Shown one piece after another: positions 8,677 through 17,984 of a stretch of DNA of 64,000 nt. How positions within the stretch are numbered: position 1 is the first letter of the stretch; each line of letters begins with the position of its first letter. Location: NCBI RefSeq assembly GCF_000016185.1, contig NC_011420.2, positions 640,501 through 704,500 on the forward strand, in the 5' to 3' direction. The position numbers and the translations under genes are program-made. Under the pieces are notes generated by a model. It worked only from the letters and a program-made list of their open reading frames with translations. It was not told where the DNA came from and made no database searches. The DNA is from Rhodospirillum centenum SW. GTDB taxonomy: Bacteria > Pseudomonadota > Alphaproteobacteria > Azospirillales > Azospirillaceae.

Positions 8677-10124
8677 CAGGTGCCTCCCGCCTTGGCCGCC
8701 GGGGCGGTTCCGCCGCTGATGCCGTGGAGCGCGTCCAGCTCTGCCGGCAGCCGGTTGGCCCAGCCGGTGATGCTGCCCGCCCCCAGGCAGACGACCATGT
8801 CGCCCGGCTGCGCCAGCTCGCGCACGATGCCGGCCAGCGCCTCGGGCGAGGGCAGGGCCTGCACGTTGCGGTGGCCGTGGGTGCGCAGCCCCTCCACCAG
8901 CGCCTCCTTCGAGGCGCCTTCGACGGGCTGCTCGCCCGCGGCGTAGACGTCGGCCACGATCACGGCGTCGGCATCGTTGAAGCAGGTGCAGAACTCCTCG
9001 AACAGCGAGGAGAGGCGGCTGTAGCGGTGCGGCTGCACCACCGCGATGGTGCGGCCGCTGCCGGCCATGCGGGCCGCCTTGAGCACCGCCTGGATCTCCA
9101 CCGGATGGTGGCCGTAATCGTCGATCACGACCACCCCGTTGGACTCGCCCGTCCGGGTGAAGCGGCGCTTGACGCCGCTGAAGCGGGCGAAGCTGGCGCG
9201 GATCTGCTCGTCCGCGATGCCCATGTTGATGGCGACGGCGATGGCGGCGAGCGAGTTCTGGACGTTGTGCAGCCCGTACATGGGCAGATGCACCCGCTCG
9301 ATGGTGCGCGCCTCGCCGGTCACCCGCTCGGAGACCTGCACGTCGTAGAAGGCGCCGCGGTGGTCGCCCTCGACATTGACGGCGCGCACGTCCGCCTGCG
9401 GGTTGAAGCCGTAGGTGACGATCCGGCGGTCGGCACGGGCGACCAGGGCCTGCACCTCCGGATGGTCGGTGCAGAGCGCGGCGAAGCCGTAGAACGGGAT
9501 GTTCTCGACGAAGCGGTCGAACGCCTCCCGCTCCTTCTCGAAGGTACCGTAGAAGTCCAGATGCTCGGGGTCCATGTTGGTGACGACGGCGATGGTCGCC
9601 GGCAGCTTCGTGAAGGTGCCGTCGCTCTCGTCCGCCTCGACCACCATCCAGTCGCCGCTGCCCAGCCGGGCGTTGGTGCCCAGCGCGTTGATGATGCCGC
9701 CGTTGATGATGGTCGGGTCGAAGCCGGCCCCGTCCAGCAGGGCCGCCACCATGGAGGTGGTGGTGGTCTTGCCGTGCGTGCCGGCCACCGCCACCGACCA
9801 TTTCAGGCGCATCAGCTCGGCCAGCATCTCCGCCCGGCGCACGACCGGCACCAGGGCGGCGCGGGCGGCCACGACCTCGGGATTGTCGGTCCGCACGGCG
9901 GAGGAGATGACGACGACCGCCGCTTCGCCCAGATTCTCCGCCCGGTGGCCGATCTCCACCCGGATACCCAGGGTGCGCAGCCGCGCGACGTTGTAGTTGT
10001 CGGCGATGTCGCTGCCCTGGACGGAATAGCCGAGATTGTGCAGCACCTCGGCGATGCCCGACATGCCGATGCCGCCGATGCCGACGAAGTGGATGGTGCC
10101 GATGGAAAGCGGCATCGCGCGCAT
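8676..10124 (-). CDS. murC: UDP-N-acetylmuramate--L-alanine ligase MurC
   Basis: MurC adds L-alanine to UDP-MurNAc with ATP, the first amino-acid step of peptidoglycan synthesis. The 482-residue protein starts with the Rossmann motif [17 protein letters not shown], has the ATP loop [11 protein letters not shown] near 114-124, [20 protein letters not shown] and the C-terminal [10 protein letters not shown] motif, all diagnostic for MurC. I use the ATG at 10124 because GGGAGGG lies about eight bases upstream. A second ATG three codons later is possible. It follows murG after 92 bases and overlaps murB. Confidence 0.96.
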   Translation of the reverse strand: MRAMPLSIGTIHFVGIGGIGMSGIAEVLHNLGYSVQGSDIADNYNVARLRTLGIRVEIGHRAENLGEAAVVVISSAVRTDNPEVVAARAALVPVVRRAEMLAELMRLKWSVAVAGTHGKTTTTSMVAALLDGAGFDPTIINGGIINALGTNARLGSGDWMVVEADESDGTFTKLPATIAVVTNMDPEHLDFYGTFEKEREAFDRFVENIPFYGFAALCTDHPEVQALVARADRRIVTYGFNPQADVRAVNVEGDHRGAFYDVQVSERVTGEARTIERVHLPMYGLHNVQNSLAAIAVAINMGIADEQIRASFARFSGVKRRFTRTGESNGVVVIDDYGHHPVEIQAVLKAARMAGSGRTIAVVQPHRYSRLSSLFEEFCTCFNDADAVIVADVYAAGEQPVEGASKEALVEGLRTHGHRNVQALPSPEALAGIVRELAQPGDMVVCLGAGSITGWANRLPAELDALHGISGGTAPAAKAGGT

Positions 10125-10216
10125 GGCTCAGGCCCTCCCCGGGAAACGGGCGGGGCCGGCGGGCGCCGAGCTTGCGGGAGAAGGGCCGCTGGGCGTGGGG
10201 GCATGCATCGGGGCGC

Positions 10217-11356
10217 TCATTCGGCGGCTCGCATCTGGCTGTCCGGGGTGCTCCGGCCGTTGCCCAGGCCGGCGGCGCCCAGCACCGCGTCGGCCAGCCG
10301 GCGCGCGGCATCCGGCAGGCCCCAGGCGGCCGCGGCGGCCGCGGCCGGGGCCAGGGGGGCGGGATCGGTCAGCAGCGCCGTCAGCCGTGCCGCCAGCGCC
10401 TCGGCCGTGAACTCCGGCTGCGGCATGATCCAGGCACCGCCCGCCGCCGCCACGGCGCGGGCGTTGGCGGTCTGGTGGTCGTCGGTGGCGTGCGGATAGG
10501 GCACCAGGATCGAGGGCCGACCGGCCACCGTCAGCTCCGCCACGGTGGAGGCGCCGGCACGGCCGATCATCAGGTGGCAGCGGGCCAGCCGCTCCGGCAG
10601 GTCGCGGAAGAAGGGGGCGAGGGTGGCCTGGACGCCCAGGGCCGCATACCCGTCGCGGGCCGCCTGGAGGTTCTCGGCGCGCGCCTGCTGCACGATGCCC
10701 AGGCGCAGGCGCAGGTCCTCCGGCAGCATCGCCACGGCGCGCGGCACGATCTCCCCGAACACGGTGGCACCCTGGCTGCCGCCGGTGACCAGGATGTCCA
10801 GGCTGCCGCCCGGCAGGGGCGCCTCGTAGGGCCGGTCGCGTAGGGCCAGAACGGCCGGGCGGACGGGATTGCCGGTCCGCACGGCGCGCGCCCGGTCAAC
10901 ATTGTCCATGCCCTGCACTTCCGGGAAGGAGGTGCAGATCAGCCGCGCCCGCCGCGCCAGCATCCGGTTGGCCCGGCCCATGACGGCGTTCTGCTCGTGG
11001 ATCGCCACCGGGATGCGCAGGCCGGCGGCGGCGTAGACCGCCGGGAAGGACGGATAGCCGCCGAAGCCGACGACGATCGCCGGCTCCAGCCGCGACAGCA
11101 GGCGGCGCGCCTGGAGCGTGCCGATGCCCAGCTCCAGCGCCGTGCGCGCCTTGCCCAGCAGCCCGCCGCCCAGGGTGGCGGAGCGGATGCGGTGGACCGG
11201 AACCTCGCGCAGCGCATCGCCGAAGGCGGTGCCGCGCACGTCCGTCACCAGCACGACACGGTGGCCGCGCTCCAGCAGCTCGCGCGCCAGCGCCTCGGCG
11301 GGGAACAGATGGCCGCCGGTGCCGCCGGCCGCCAGCACGATGGGGGCCATGCTCAT
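10217..11356 (-). CDS. murG: Lipid II synthase glycosyltransferase MurG
   Basis: MurG transfers GlcNAc from UDP-GlcNAc to lipid I on the cytosolic face of the inner membrane, making lipid II. The 379-residue protein has the N-terminal glycine loop LAAGGTGGHLFPA at about 8-20, a second loop VGFGGYPSFPA near 97, HEQNAVMGRANR, and the donor-site motifs VTGGSQGA and RAGASTVAEL. The ATG at 11356 overlaps the ftsW stop by four bases (ATGA). A second in-frame ATG two codons later is less likely. The Ala-rich segment near 350 is ordinary for a GC-rich genome. Confidence 0.95.
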   Translation of the reverse strand: MSMAPIVLAAGGTGGHLFPAEALARELLERGHRVVLVTDVRGTAFGDALREVPVHRIRSATLGGGLLGKARTALELGIGTLQARRLLSRLEPAIVVGFGGYPSFPAVYAAAGLRIPVAIHEQNAVMGRANRMLARRARLICTSFPEVQGMDNVDRARAVRTGNPVRPAVLALRDRPYEAPLPGGSLDILVTGGSQGATVFGEIVPRAVAMLPEDLRLRLGIVQQARAENLQAARDGYAALGVQATLAPFFRDLPERLARCHLMIGRAGASTVAELTVAGRPSILVPYPHATDDHQTANARAVAAAGGAWIMPQPEFTAEALAARLTALLTDPAPLAPAAAAAAAWGLPDAARRLADAVLGAAGLGNGRSTPDSQMRAAE

Positions 11357-12480
11357 GGTACGTCTCCCGGTCCGAAGCGGCGCCGCGTCAGCGCCAGCAG
11401 CATGCCCATGCCGATTCCCAGCGCGATCAGCGAGGACCCGCCATAGCTGATGAAGGGCAGCGTCATGCCCTTGGTCGGCATCAGGTGCAGCGACGACCCC
11501 ATGTTGATGAGGGACTGCAGGCCGAACTGCATGCACAGGCCCGATGCGGCCAGCAGCACGAACAGGCTCTGGTCGTTGAAGGCGCGGGCGAAGCCGCGCA
11601 GCACGACGAAGGCGAACAGGCCGACGATCAGCAGGCACCAGAGCAGGCCCAGCTCCTCTCCGGCGACGGCGAAGATGAAGTCCGCATGGGCGTCGGGGAT
11701 CGACATCTTCACGCTGCCCTGGCCGGGGCCGGTGCCCCACAGGCCGCCCTTCTCGAACGCCTCCATGGCGCGGGCGACCTGGTAGTTGTCGCCCGAGGCG
11801 GGGTCGAGGAAGCGGTCGATGCGGCTCTGCACATGCGGGAACAGGAAGTAGGCGCCGACAAGGCCGGAGATGCCCAGCACCACCAGCCCCACCACCAGCA
11901 GCACCGGCAGGCCCGCCAGGAAGAACTGCCCGGCGAAGACGGCGGTGATGACGAAGGTCTGGCCCAGGTCAGGCTGCATCAGCAGCATCGCCACCGTGAC
12001 CAGGAAGAGCCCGGCGACGACCGGGATGCCCGGGAAGCCCTCGCGGTTGCGCTGAAGGGCGAACAGCCACGCGGCGACGACCGCGAAGGCGGGCTTCACG
12101 AACTCCGACGGCTGCACCGACAGGCCGGGGAGATGCAGCCAGCGGGTGGCGCCCTTGATCTCCACCCCGACCACCAGGGTCAGGGCGATGCCGATCAGCG
12201 AGAGCAGGAACAGCCCCACCGACAGCCGCAGCACCCCGCGCGGGGACAGCAGCGATACGCCCACCATCACGCCCAGCGCCGGCAGCAGCAGCATCAGGTG
12301 CCGCTCGATGAAGTGGAAGGTGGTCAGGCCGATGCGCTCGGCCACGGCGGGGCTGGCGGCCTGGATCAGCACCACGCCGATGGCCGCGATCAGCACCACG
12401 GCCGCCAGCGTCCAGCGGTCCACGGTCCACCACCAGCGGCCCAGCAGGGAATGGTCGGTGCGGGCGAAGGTGAAGCTCAT
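11353..12480 (-). CDS. ftsW: Septal peptidoglycan polymerase FtsW (SEDS family)
   Basis: FtsW is the SEDS glycosyltransferase that polymerises lipid II at the septum with FtsI. The 375-residue protein is hydrophobic, with about ten predicted membrane spans. It shows GATRWLHLPGLSVQPSEFVKPAF near 110-135, the hallmark SEDS segment, and later MQPDLGQTFVI and the large periplasmic loop region VARAMEAFEKGGLWGTGPGQG, ending in GGSSLIALGIGMGMLLALTRRR. The ATG at 12480 overlaps the murD stop by four bases and the gene's stop overlaps murG by four. It is the only SEDS gene in the window and sits among septal genes, so I call FtsW rather than RodA. Confidence 0.95.
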   Translation of the reverse strand: MSFTFARTDHSLLGRWWWTVDRWTLAAVVLIAAIGVVLIQAASPAVAERIGLTTFHFIERHLMLLLPALGVMVGVSLLSPRGVLRLSVGLFLLSLIGIALTLVVGVEIKGATRWLHLPGLSVQPSEFVKPAFAVVAAWLFALQRNREGFPGIPVVAGLFLVTVAMLLMQPDLGQTFVITAVFAGQFFLAGLPVLLVVGLVVLGISGLVGAYFLFPHVQSRIDRFLDPASGDNYQVARAMEAFEKGGLWGTGPGQGSVKMSIPDAHADFIFAVAGEELGLLWCLLIVGLFAFVVLRGFARAFNDQSLFVLLAASGLCMQFGLQSLINMGSSLHLMPTKGMTLPFISYGGSSLIALGIGMGMLLALTRRRFGPGDVP

Positions 12481-13877
12481 CGGCCGGCCTCCGTCAGCGC
12501 CTGCACCAGCTTGGCGAAGTGGTCGCCGCGCACCTCGAAGTTCGGATACTGGTCGAAGCTCGCGCAGGCGGGCGACAGCAGCACGACAGCCCCCGGCTCG
12601 CCCCCGGCGAGCGCCGAACGGAAGGCCGTGGGCACCGCCGTCTCCATCGTGCCGCAGCGGGTGTGCGGCACCCCGCGGGCGGCCAGCCAGGACGCGAACT
12701 CCTCCGTCGCGGCGCCGATCAGGAAGGCGTGGCGGACCCGCGGCATGAAGGCGTCCAGGCCTTCCAGCCCGCCCTCCTTCGGCTTGCCGCCCAGGATCCA
12801 GTGGATGGCGTCGTAGCAGCCCAGGGCCTTGGCCGCGGCATCGGCGTTGGTCGCCTTGCTGTCGTTGACGAAGCGGACGCCGTCGATGGTGGCGACCGCC
12901 TGCTGGCGGTGGGCCAGCCCGGCGAAGCTGCGGATGGCGCTGGCGATGGCCTCCGGCGCCACCCCGGCGGCGCGCGCCAGGGCATAGGCGGCGCAGGCGT
13001 TCTGCCAGTTGTGCCGGCCGGGCAGGGAGGGGCACCCGCGCAGGTCCAGCACGGCCACGGCGCGGCCCTCGCTGTCGTCCACCAGCACGCCGTCGGGGGC
13101 GGAGACGCCGCCGGCCACGGCCCGTTCGGCGGAGATGCGGACAACGCGGCGGCCGCCCTCGGCCTCCAGCGCGTCGGCCATGGCGGAACAGTGGGCGTCG
13201 TCCACCCCGATCACGGCGACCGGCAGGGCGGGCCGCGGGGACGGGGCAGGGCGGAAGGCCAGCCGCTTGGCGGCGACATAGCCGTCCATGCCGCCGTGGC
13301 GGTCCAGGTGGTCGGGCGTGATGTTCAGCAGCGCCGCCGCGTCGAAGCCGAGCGAGGGCGTCAGTTCGAGCTGGTAGCTGGACATCTCCAGCACGTAGAC
13401 GTCGCCGGCGTCCAACGGCTCGAAGGTCAGCACCGGGGTGCCCAGGTTGCCGCCGACCTGCAGGCGCCGCCCCGCGGCGGCCAGGATGTGGCCGGTCAGC
13501 GCCGTTGTCGTGCTCTTGCCGTTGGTGCCCGTGATGCCGAGATAGGTCGCCTCCGGCCGGGCGCGGCGCAGCAGCTCCACGTCCCCGATGACCGGGATGC
13601 CCGCGGCGCGCACCCGCGCGGCCACGGGATGCGGGGCGGGGAAGGTGTGCGGGATACCCGGCGACAGCACCAGCGCCGTCACGCCGGTCAGGTCGGCGTG
13701 ATGCAGGTCGGTCAGCGGCAGGCCGGCGGCGGTGGCCGCGGTGCGTCCGGCCTCGGCGTCGTCCCAGGCCAGCACCTCGGCGCCGCCGCGGGAAAGCGCG
13801 ATCGCGGCTGCGAGGCCCGAGCGGGCGAGCCCCATCACCGCGATACGCTGGCCGGCAAGGAAGGAGAGGTCGATCAT
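12477..13877 (-). CDS. murD: UDP-N-acetylmuramoyl-L-alanine--D-glutamate ligase MurD
   Basis: MurD adds D-glutamate to UDP-MurNAc-L-Ala using ATP. The 466-residue protein has an N-terminal Rossmann segment AVMGLARSGLAAA, the ATP loop GITGTNGKSTTTAL near 112-125, LNITPDHLDRHG, FVNDSKATNADAA and the late LLSPACASFDQY motif, all typical of MurD. Length is normal. The ATG at 13877 has GGTGAGGG just upstream and starts seven bases after the mraY stop; its own stop overlaps ftsW. Confidence 0.96.
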   Translation of the reverse strand: MIDLSFLAGQRIAVMGLARSGLAAAIALSRGGAEVLAWDDAEAGRTAATAAGLPLTDLHHADLTGVTALVLSPGIPHTFPAPHPVAARVRAAGIPVIGDVELLRRARPEATYLGITGTNGKSTTTALTGHILAAAGRRLQVGGNLGTPVLTFEPLDAGDVYVLEMSSYQLELTPSLGFDAAALLNITPDHLDRHGGMDGYVAAKRLAFRPAPSPRPALPVAVIGVDDAHCSAMADALEAEGGRRVVRISAERAVAGGVSAPDGVLVDDSEGRAVAVLDLRGCPSLPGRHNWQNACAAYALARAAGVAPEAIASAIRSFAGLAHRQQAVATIDGVRFVNDSKATNADAAAKALGCYDAIHWILGGKPKEGGLEGLDAFMPRVRHAFLIGAATEEFASWLAARGVPHTRCGTMETAVPTAFRSALAGGEPGAVVLLSPACASFDQYPNFEVRGDHFAKLVQALTEAGR

Positions 13878-13884
13878 CCGGCCC

Positions 13885-14970
13885 TCACCGCAGCTTCAGG
13901 GTGGAGAGGCCGACCAGCGCCAGGATGGCGGCGATGATCCAGAAACGGATGACGACCGTCGGCTCCGACCAGCCCTTCTTCTCGAAGTGGTGGTGGATCG
14001 GCGCCATCCGGAAGACGCGCTTGCCGGTCAGCTTGAAGCTGGCGACCTGCACCATCACCGACACCGCCTCCAGCACGAACAGGCCGCCGACGATGGCCAG
14101 CACCAGCTCGTGCTTGGTCATCACGCTGACGGCGCCCAGCGCGCCACCCATGGAGAGCGAGCCCGTGTCGCCCATGAAGACCATGGCCGGCGGGGCGTTG
14201 AACCAGAGGAAGCCCAGCCCCGCCCCGACCAGCGCGCCGCAGAACACGGCCAGTTCGCCCGTGCCGGGGACATGGTGGATCTGGAGATAGCCGGCGAAGA
14301 TCGCATTGCCCGACAGGTAGGCGATCAGCCCGAAGGTCGCCGCCGCGATCATGATCGGCACGATGGCGAGACCGTCCAGCCCGTCGGTCAGGTTCACGGC
14401 GTTGCTGGCGCCGACCATCACCAGGATGGCGAAGGGGATGAAGAACCAGCCGAGATTGACCAGCAGGTCCTTGAAGAAGGGGACGGCGAGGCCGGTGTCC
14501 AGCGGGTGCGGCGTCACCGCGATGTACCAGGTGGCGGCGACGCCGGCGATGGCGATGGTCCAGGCGAGCTTGAGCCTGCCCGACAGGCCCTTGGTGTTGC
14601 GCTTGGTCAGCTTCAGGAAGTCGTCGCCGAAGCCGATCAGGCCGAATCCCACCGTCACCAGCAGCACGATCCAGGTGTAGACGTTCGCCAGATCCACCCA
14701 GAGCAGGGTGCTGACGATCACCGCGATCAGGATCATCAGCCCGCCCATGGTGGGCGTGCCCTTCTTCTTCAGGTGGGTTTCCGGCCCGTCGGTGCGGATC
14801 GGCTGGCCCTCTCCCTGCACCGACTTCAGCCAGCGGATCACCCGCGGCCCGATCACGAAGCTGATCAGCAGCGCGGTCACCATCGCCCCGCCCGTCCGGA
14901 AGGTGATGTACCGGAACAGGTTGAAGATCTGGAACTCGTCCGCCAGCGGATAGAGCAGGTTGAACAGCAT
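13885..14970 (-). CDS. mraY: Phospho-N-acetylmuramoyl-pentapeptide transferase MraY
   Basis: MraY moves phospho-MurNAc-pentapeptide from UDP to undecaprenyl phosphate, making lipid I in the inner membrane. The 361-residue polytopic protein has about ten spans. Diagnostic motifs are [11 protein letters not shown] near 69-79, FGDDFLKL near 115, [13 protein letters not shown] near 190 with its catalytic Asp, FMGDTGSL, and [11 protein letters not shown] near the end. The ATG at 14970 has GAGGAC close upstream. The open frame extends further upstream but the extension is Arg-rich and not conserved in character. It follows murF after a seven-base gap. Confidence 0.96.
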   Translation of the reverse strand: MLFNLLYPLADEFQIFNLFRYITFRTGGAMVTALLISFVIGPRVIRWLKSVQGEGQPIRTDGPETHLKKKGTPTMGGLMILIAVIVSTLLWVDLANVYTWIVLLVTVGFGLIGFGDDFLKLTKRNTKGLSGRLKLAWTIAIAGVAATWYIAVTPHPLDTGLAVPFFKDLLVNLGWFFIPFAILVMVGASNAVNLTDGLDGLAIVPIMIAAATFGLIAYLSGNAIFAGYLQIHHVPGTGELAVFCGALVGAGLGFLWFNAPPAMVFMGDTGSLSMGGALGAVSVMTKHELVLAIVGGLFVLEAVSVMVQVASFKLTGKRVFRMAPIHHHFEKKGWSEPTVVIRFWIIAAILALVGLSTLKLR

Positions 14971-14977
14971 GTCGTCC

Positions 14978-16456
14978 TCAGCTCGCCGAACCGGCGGCGA
15001 CCGCGGCCGGTGCCTCCGCCGCCTGATCCCCGTGGTCGAGCGCGACGAGCGCATCGACCACCCGGCTCATGCGGCTGCCGGCCGATCCTTTCACCATCAC
15101 CACGTCGCCCGCCCGCACCGCGTCCGCCACCAGCGGCGCCAGCGCCGCGCTGTCCTCGGTATGGCGGCCGCGCAGGGCGGCGGGCAGGCGGTCGAACAGG
15201 AACTTCATGTTCGGGCCGCAGCAGAACACCAGATCGGCGCCCGCGCGGCGGAACTGGTCGGCCAGCCCGGCATGCAGCGAGGGCGCCTGCGCGCCCAGTT
15301 CAAGCATGTCGCCCAGCACGGCGATGCGGCGGCCGCCGGCGCCGGGATCGGCCTTGCCGAGCACGGTGGCTGCGGCGGCGACGGAGACGGGGCTGGCGTT
15401 GTAGCTCTCGTCGATCACGGTGAAGCTGCCCTTGGCCAGGGCCACCCGGCGGCGCAGGCCACGGCCCTTGATCGGGGCGATCTGGGAGAGCTGCCGCGCC
15501 GCGGCGGCCACGTCGCCCTCGGCCGCGCTGACGGCCAGCAGCACCGCAAGACTGTTCAGGACATGGTGCCGGCCGGGCAGGGACAGGCAGTACTGGATGC
15601 GCTCGCCCCGGATGCTGGCCGTGACGGCGGAGGAGGTGGCGTGCAGCGAGCACTCCAGAAGGTGCGCGTCCGCGCCCTCCTGCGTGCCGAAGCTCCAGAT
15701 CCGGGTCAGGCCCTGGGTGCGGGCGGCAGCGACCAGCCGGGCGAAATGCGGGTTGTCGCGGTTCAGGATGGCGGTGCCGGCCGGCGTCATGCCCTCGAAG
15801 ATCTCTGCCTTGGCGTCGGCGATGCCCTCGACGCTGGCGAAGAACTCCAGATGCACCGCCTCCACCGTGGTGATGATCGCCACGTCCGGCTGCACCATGC
15901 GGGACAGCGGCCCGATCTCCCCGGCATGGTTCATGCCCAGCTCGAAGACGCCGTAGTGCGCGTCGGCGGGAAAGCGGGCCAGCGACAGCGGCACGCCCCA
16001 GTGGTTGTTCAGGCTGCCCTGGGTGGCGAAGGTCGGCCCCCGGGCGTCCAGGCAGAGCTTCAGCGCCTCCTTCGTCCCGGTCTTGCCGACCGATCCGGTG
16101 ACGGCGATGACCTTGCCGCGGGCGTTCAGGCGGGCGACGCGCCCCAGATCCTCCAGCGCGGCCAGGGTGTCGTCCACCAGCAGCACCGGCGCCTCGGGCG
16201 GCACGTTGCCCGGCAGGCGGGAGACCAGGGCCGCCGCGGCCCCGTGCGCCAGCGCGTCGCCGACATAGTCGTGGCCGTCGAAGTTGGGGCCCTTCAGCGC
16301 GACGAACAGGTCGCCGGGCCGGAGCGTGCGGCTGTCGATGGAGACGCCTGTCGCCATCCAGTGCCCCGGGGTGCGCCCGGTCGGATGGCGGCCGTTGGTC
16401 GCGGCGGCGGCATCAGCCGCTGTCCACAGGATGTCGGAGCCGTCGTGCGTCTTCAT
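14978..16456 (-). CDS. murF: UDP-MurNAc-tripeptide--D-alanyl-D-alanine ligase MurF
   Basis: MurF attaches D-Ala-D-Ala to the muramyl tripeptide with ATP, completing the pentapeptide. The 492-residue protein has the N-terminal substrate motif [20 protein letters not shown], the ATP loop [14 protein letters not shown] near 118-131 (GKTG where GKTS is common), [21 protein letters not shown] and [12 protein letters not shown]. An in-frame GTG nine bases upstream (16465) is an alternative start; I prefer the ATG. The gene begins 13 bases after the murE stop. C-terminal Ala-rich residues are an unremarkable tail. Confidence 0.95.
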   Translation of the reverse strand: MKTHDGSDILWTAADAAAATNGRHPTGRTPGHWMATGVSIDSRTLRPGDLFVALKGPNFDGHDYVGDALAHGAAAALVSRLPGNVPPEAPVLLVDDTLAALEDLGRVARLNARGKVIAVTGSVGKTGTKEALKLCLDARGPTFATQGSLNNHWGVPLSLARFPADAHYGVFELGMNHAGEIGPLSRMVQPDVAIITTVEAVHLEFFASVEGIADAKAEIFEGMTPAGTAILNRDNPHFARLVAAARTQGLTRIWSFGTQEGADAHLLECSLHATSSAVTASIRGERIQYCLSLPGRHHVLNSLAVLLAVSAAEGDVAAAARQLSQIAPIKGRGLRRRVALAKGSFTVIDESYNASPVSVAAAATVLGKADPGAGGRRIAVLGDMLELGAQAPSLHAGLADQFRRAGADLVFCCGPNMKFLFDRLPAALRGRHTEDSAALAPLVADAVRAGDVVMVKGSAGSRMSRVVDALVALDHGDQAAEAPAAVAAGSAS

Positions 16457-16469
16457 GGCCTGCACCCCG

Positions 16470-17945
16470 TCACACGTTGAGCCTGCCGACGGCGGCGCGC
16501 GCGACGGCGGCGTCGTCGAACGGTCGCACTTCGGTTCCCACGATCTGTCCCTGCTCGTGCCCCTTGCCGCAGACGACCAGCACGTCGCCCTGCTCCAGCC
16601 CCGCGATGGCGGCCTCGATGGCCTCGGCGCGGTCGCCGATCTCCGTGGCGTCGGGGCAGGCGGCCAGGATCGCCGCCCGGATCACCGCCGGAACCTCGCT
16701 GCGCGGGTTGTCGTCCGTGACGATGGCCCGGTCGGCGAGCCGCGCCACCACCTCGCCCATCAGCGGGCGCTTGCCCGGATCGCGGTCCCCACCGGCACCG
16801 AACACGGCGACCAGACGGCCGACGGTATGCGGCCGCAAGGCTTTCAGAACCGTTTCCAGGCCGTCGGGCGTGTGGGCGTAATCGACGTAGACGGCCGCGC
16901 CATTTTTAAGCCGCGCGACCAGATCCAGGCGGCCGCGCACCCCTTCCAGGCGGGCGAGCTGCGCCGTCGCCGCCGCCGGATCCTCGCCGGAGCCGATCAC
17001 CAGCCCCAGGGCGCAGAGCGCGTTCCAGAGCTGGAAGTTGCCGACCAGCGGCAGCTCCAGGCTGTGGCGGGTGCCGAACACCTCGATCTCCACCTGCTGG
17101 CCGTGCGGCAGCGGCCGGGCCGAGTGCAGCGCCAGCTCGCGGCCACGCTCGCCGTAGCCGATGACCGTCTGCTTGCGCGAGCGGCAGAGGGCCGCCAGCG
17201 CCTCGAACTGCGGCGTGTCGGCGTTCAGCACGGCCACGGCACCCTGGGGCATGACGCGCTCGAACAGCGTCGCCTTGGCCTGGAAATAGGCCTCCATGGT
17301 GCGGTGGTAGTCCAAATGATCACGCGTCAGGTTGGTGAAGCCGGCGCACGTCACCAGCACCCCGTCCAGCCGGAACTGGTCGAGTCCATGCGACGAGGCC
17401 TCCATCGCCAGATGGGTCACGCCGCCGCGGGCGAGCTCTGCGAGAAGCCTATGAAGCTCGACGGGGTCGGGTGTCGTCAAGGTCTCGATGTTCGGGAAGC
17501 CATCGGCCACCAGACCTAGCGTCCCCATGGCGCCGCTGCGGTGGCCGAGCCCGGACCAGATCTGCCGCGTGAACTGCGCGGTGGAGGTCTTGCCGTTGGT
17601 CCCGGTCACGGCCGCGATGCGCTGCGGCTGCGCCCCGTAGAAGGCGGCGGCCAGCAGCGCCAGCCGCCGCCGCGGGTTCAGGTCCTCGATCAGGGCGACA
17701 TGCTCGCACCCCGGCGGCAGCACCGTCCCTTTCGGGGCCAGCACGGCCGACGCCCCGGCCGCCACGGCCTGGGCGATGAAGTCCCGCCCATCATGGCGTG
17801 TGCCCGGCAACGCTGCGAACAGCGTTCCGGGCACGATCTTGCGCGAATCGGCGGTCAGGGCGGTGATCGGCGGATCCCTTTCCAGCGCCAGGGCCGAGAC
17901 GGCGATTTCGGTGCGGGAGGCCATGATGTCCGAGAGCTTCTTCAT
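16470..17945 (-). CDS. murE: UDP-MurNAc-L-Ala-D-Glu--2,6-diaminopimelate ligase MurE
   Basis: MurE adds the third stem residue to the muramyl dipeptide. The 491-residue protein has TADSRKIVPGTLFAALPG near 32-48, the ATP loop VTGTNGKTSTAQF near 113-125, NLTRDHLDYH, VDYAHTPDGLE and the specificity motif TDDNPRSE near 400. DNPR is the signature of enzymes using meso-diaminopimelate, so the wall is the Gram-negative A1-gamma type. The ATG at 17945 is 39 bases after the ftsI stop. Confidence 0.96.
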   Translation of the reverse strand: MKKLSDIMASRTEIAVSALALERDPPITALTADSRKIVPGTLFAALPGTRHDGRDFIAQAVAAGASAVLAPKGTVLPPGCEHVALIEDLNPRRRLALLAAAFYGAQPQRIAAVTGTNGKTSTAQFTRQIWSGLGHRSGAMGTLGLVADGFPNIETLTTPDPVELHRLLAELARGGVTHLAMEASSHGLDQFRLDGVLVTCAGFTNLTRDHLDYHRTMEAYFQAKATLFERVMPQGAVAVLNADTPQFEALAALCRSRKQTVIGYGERGRELALHSARPLPHGQQVEIEVFGTRHSLELPLVGNFQLWNALCALGLVIGSGEDPAAATAQLARLEGVRGRLDLVARLKNGAAVYVDYAHTPDGLETVLKALRPHTVGRLVAVFGAGGDRDPGKRPLMGEVVARLADRAIVTDDNPRSEVPAVIRAAILAACPDATEIGDRAEAIEAAIAGLEQGDVLVVCGKGHEQGQIVGTEVRPFDDAAVARAAVGRLNV

Positions 17946-17984
17946 GTCGTTCGGGTCATCGCGGGTGGGGGTTCCGGGGGCGCA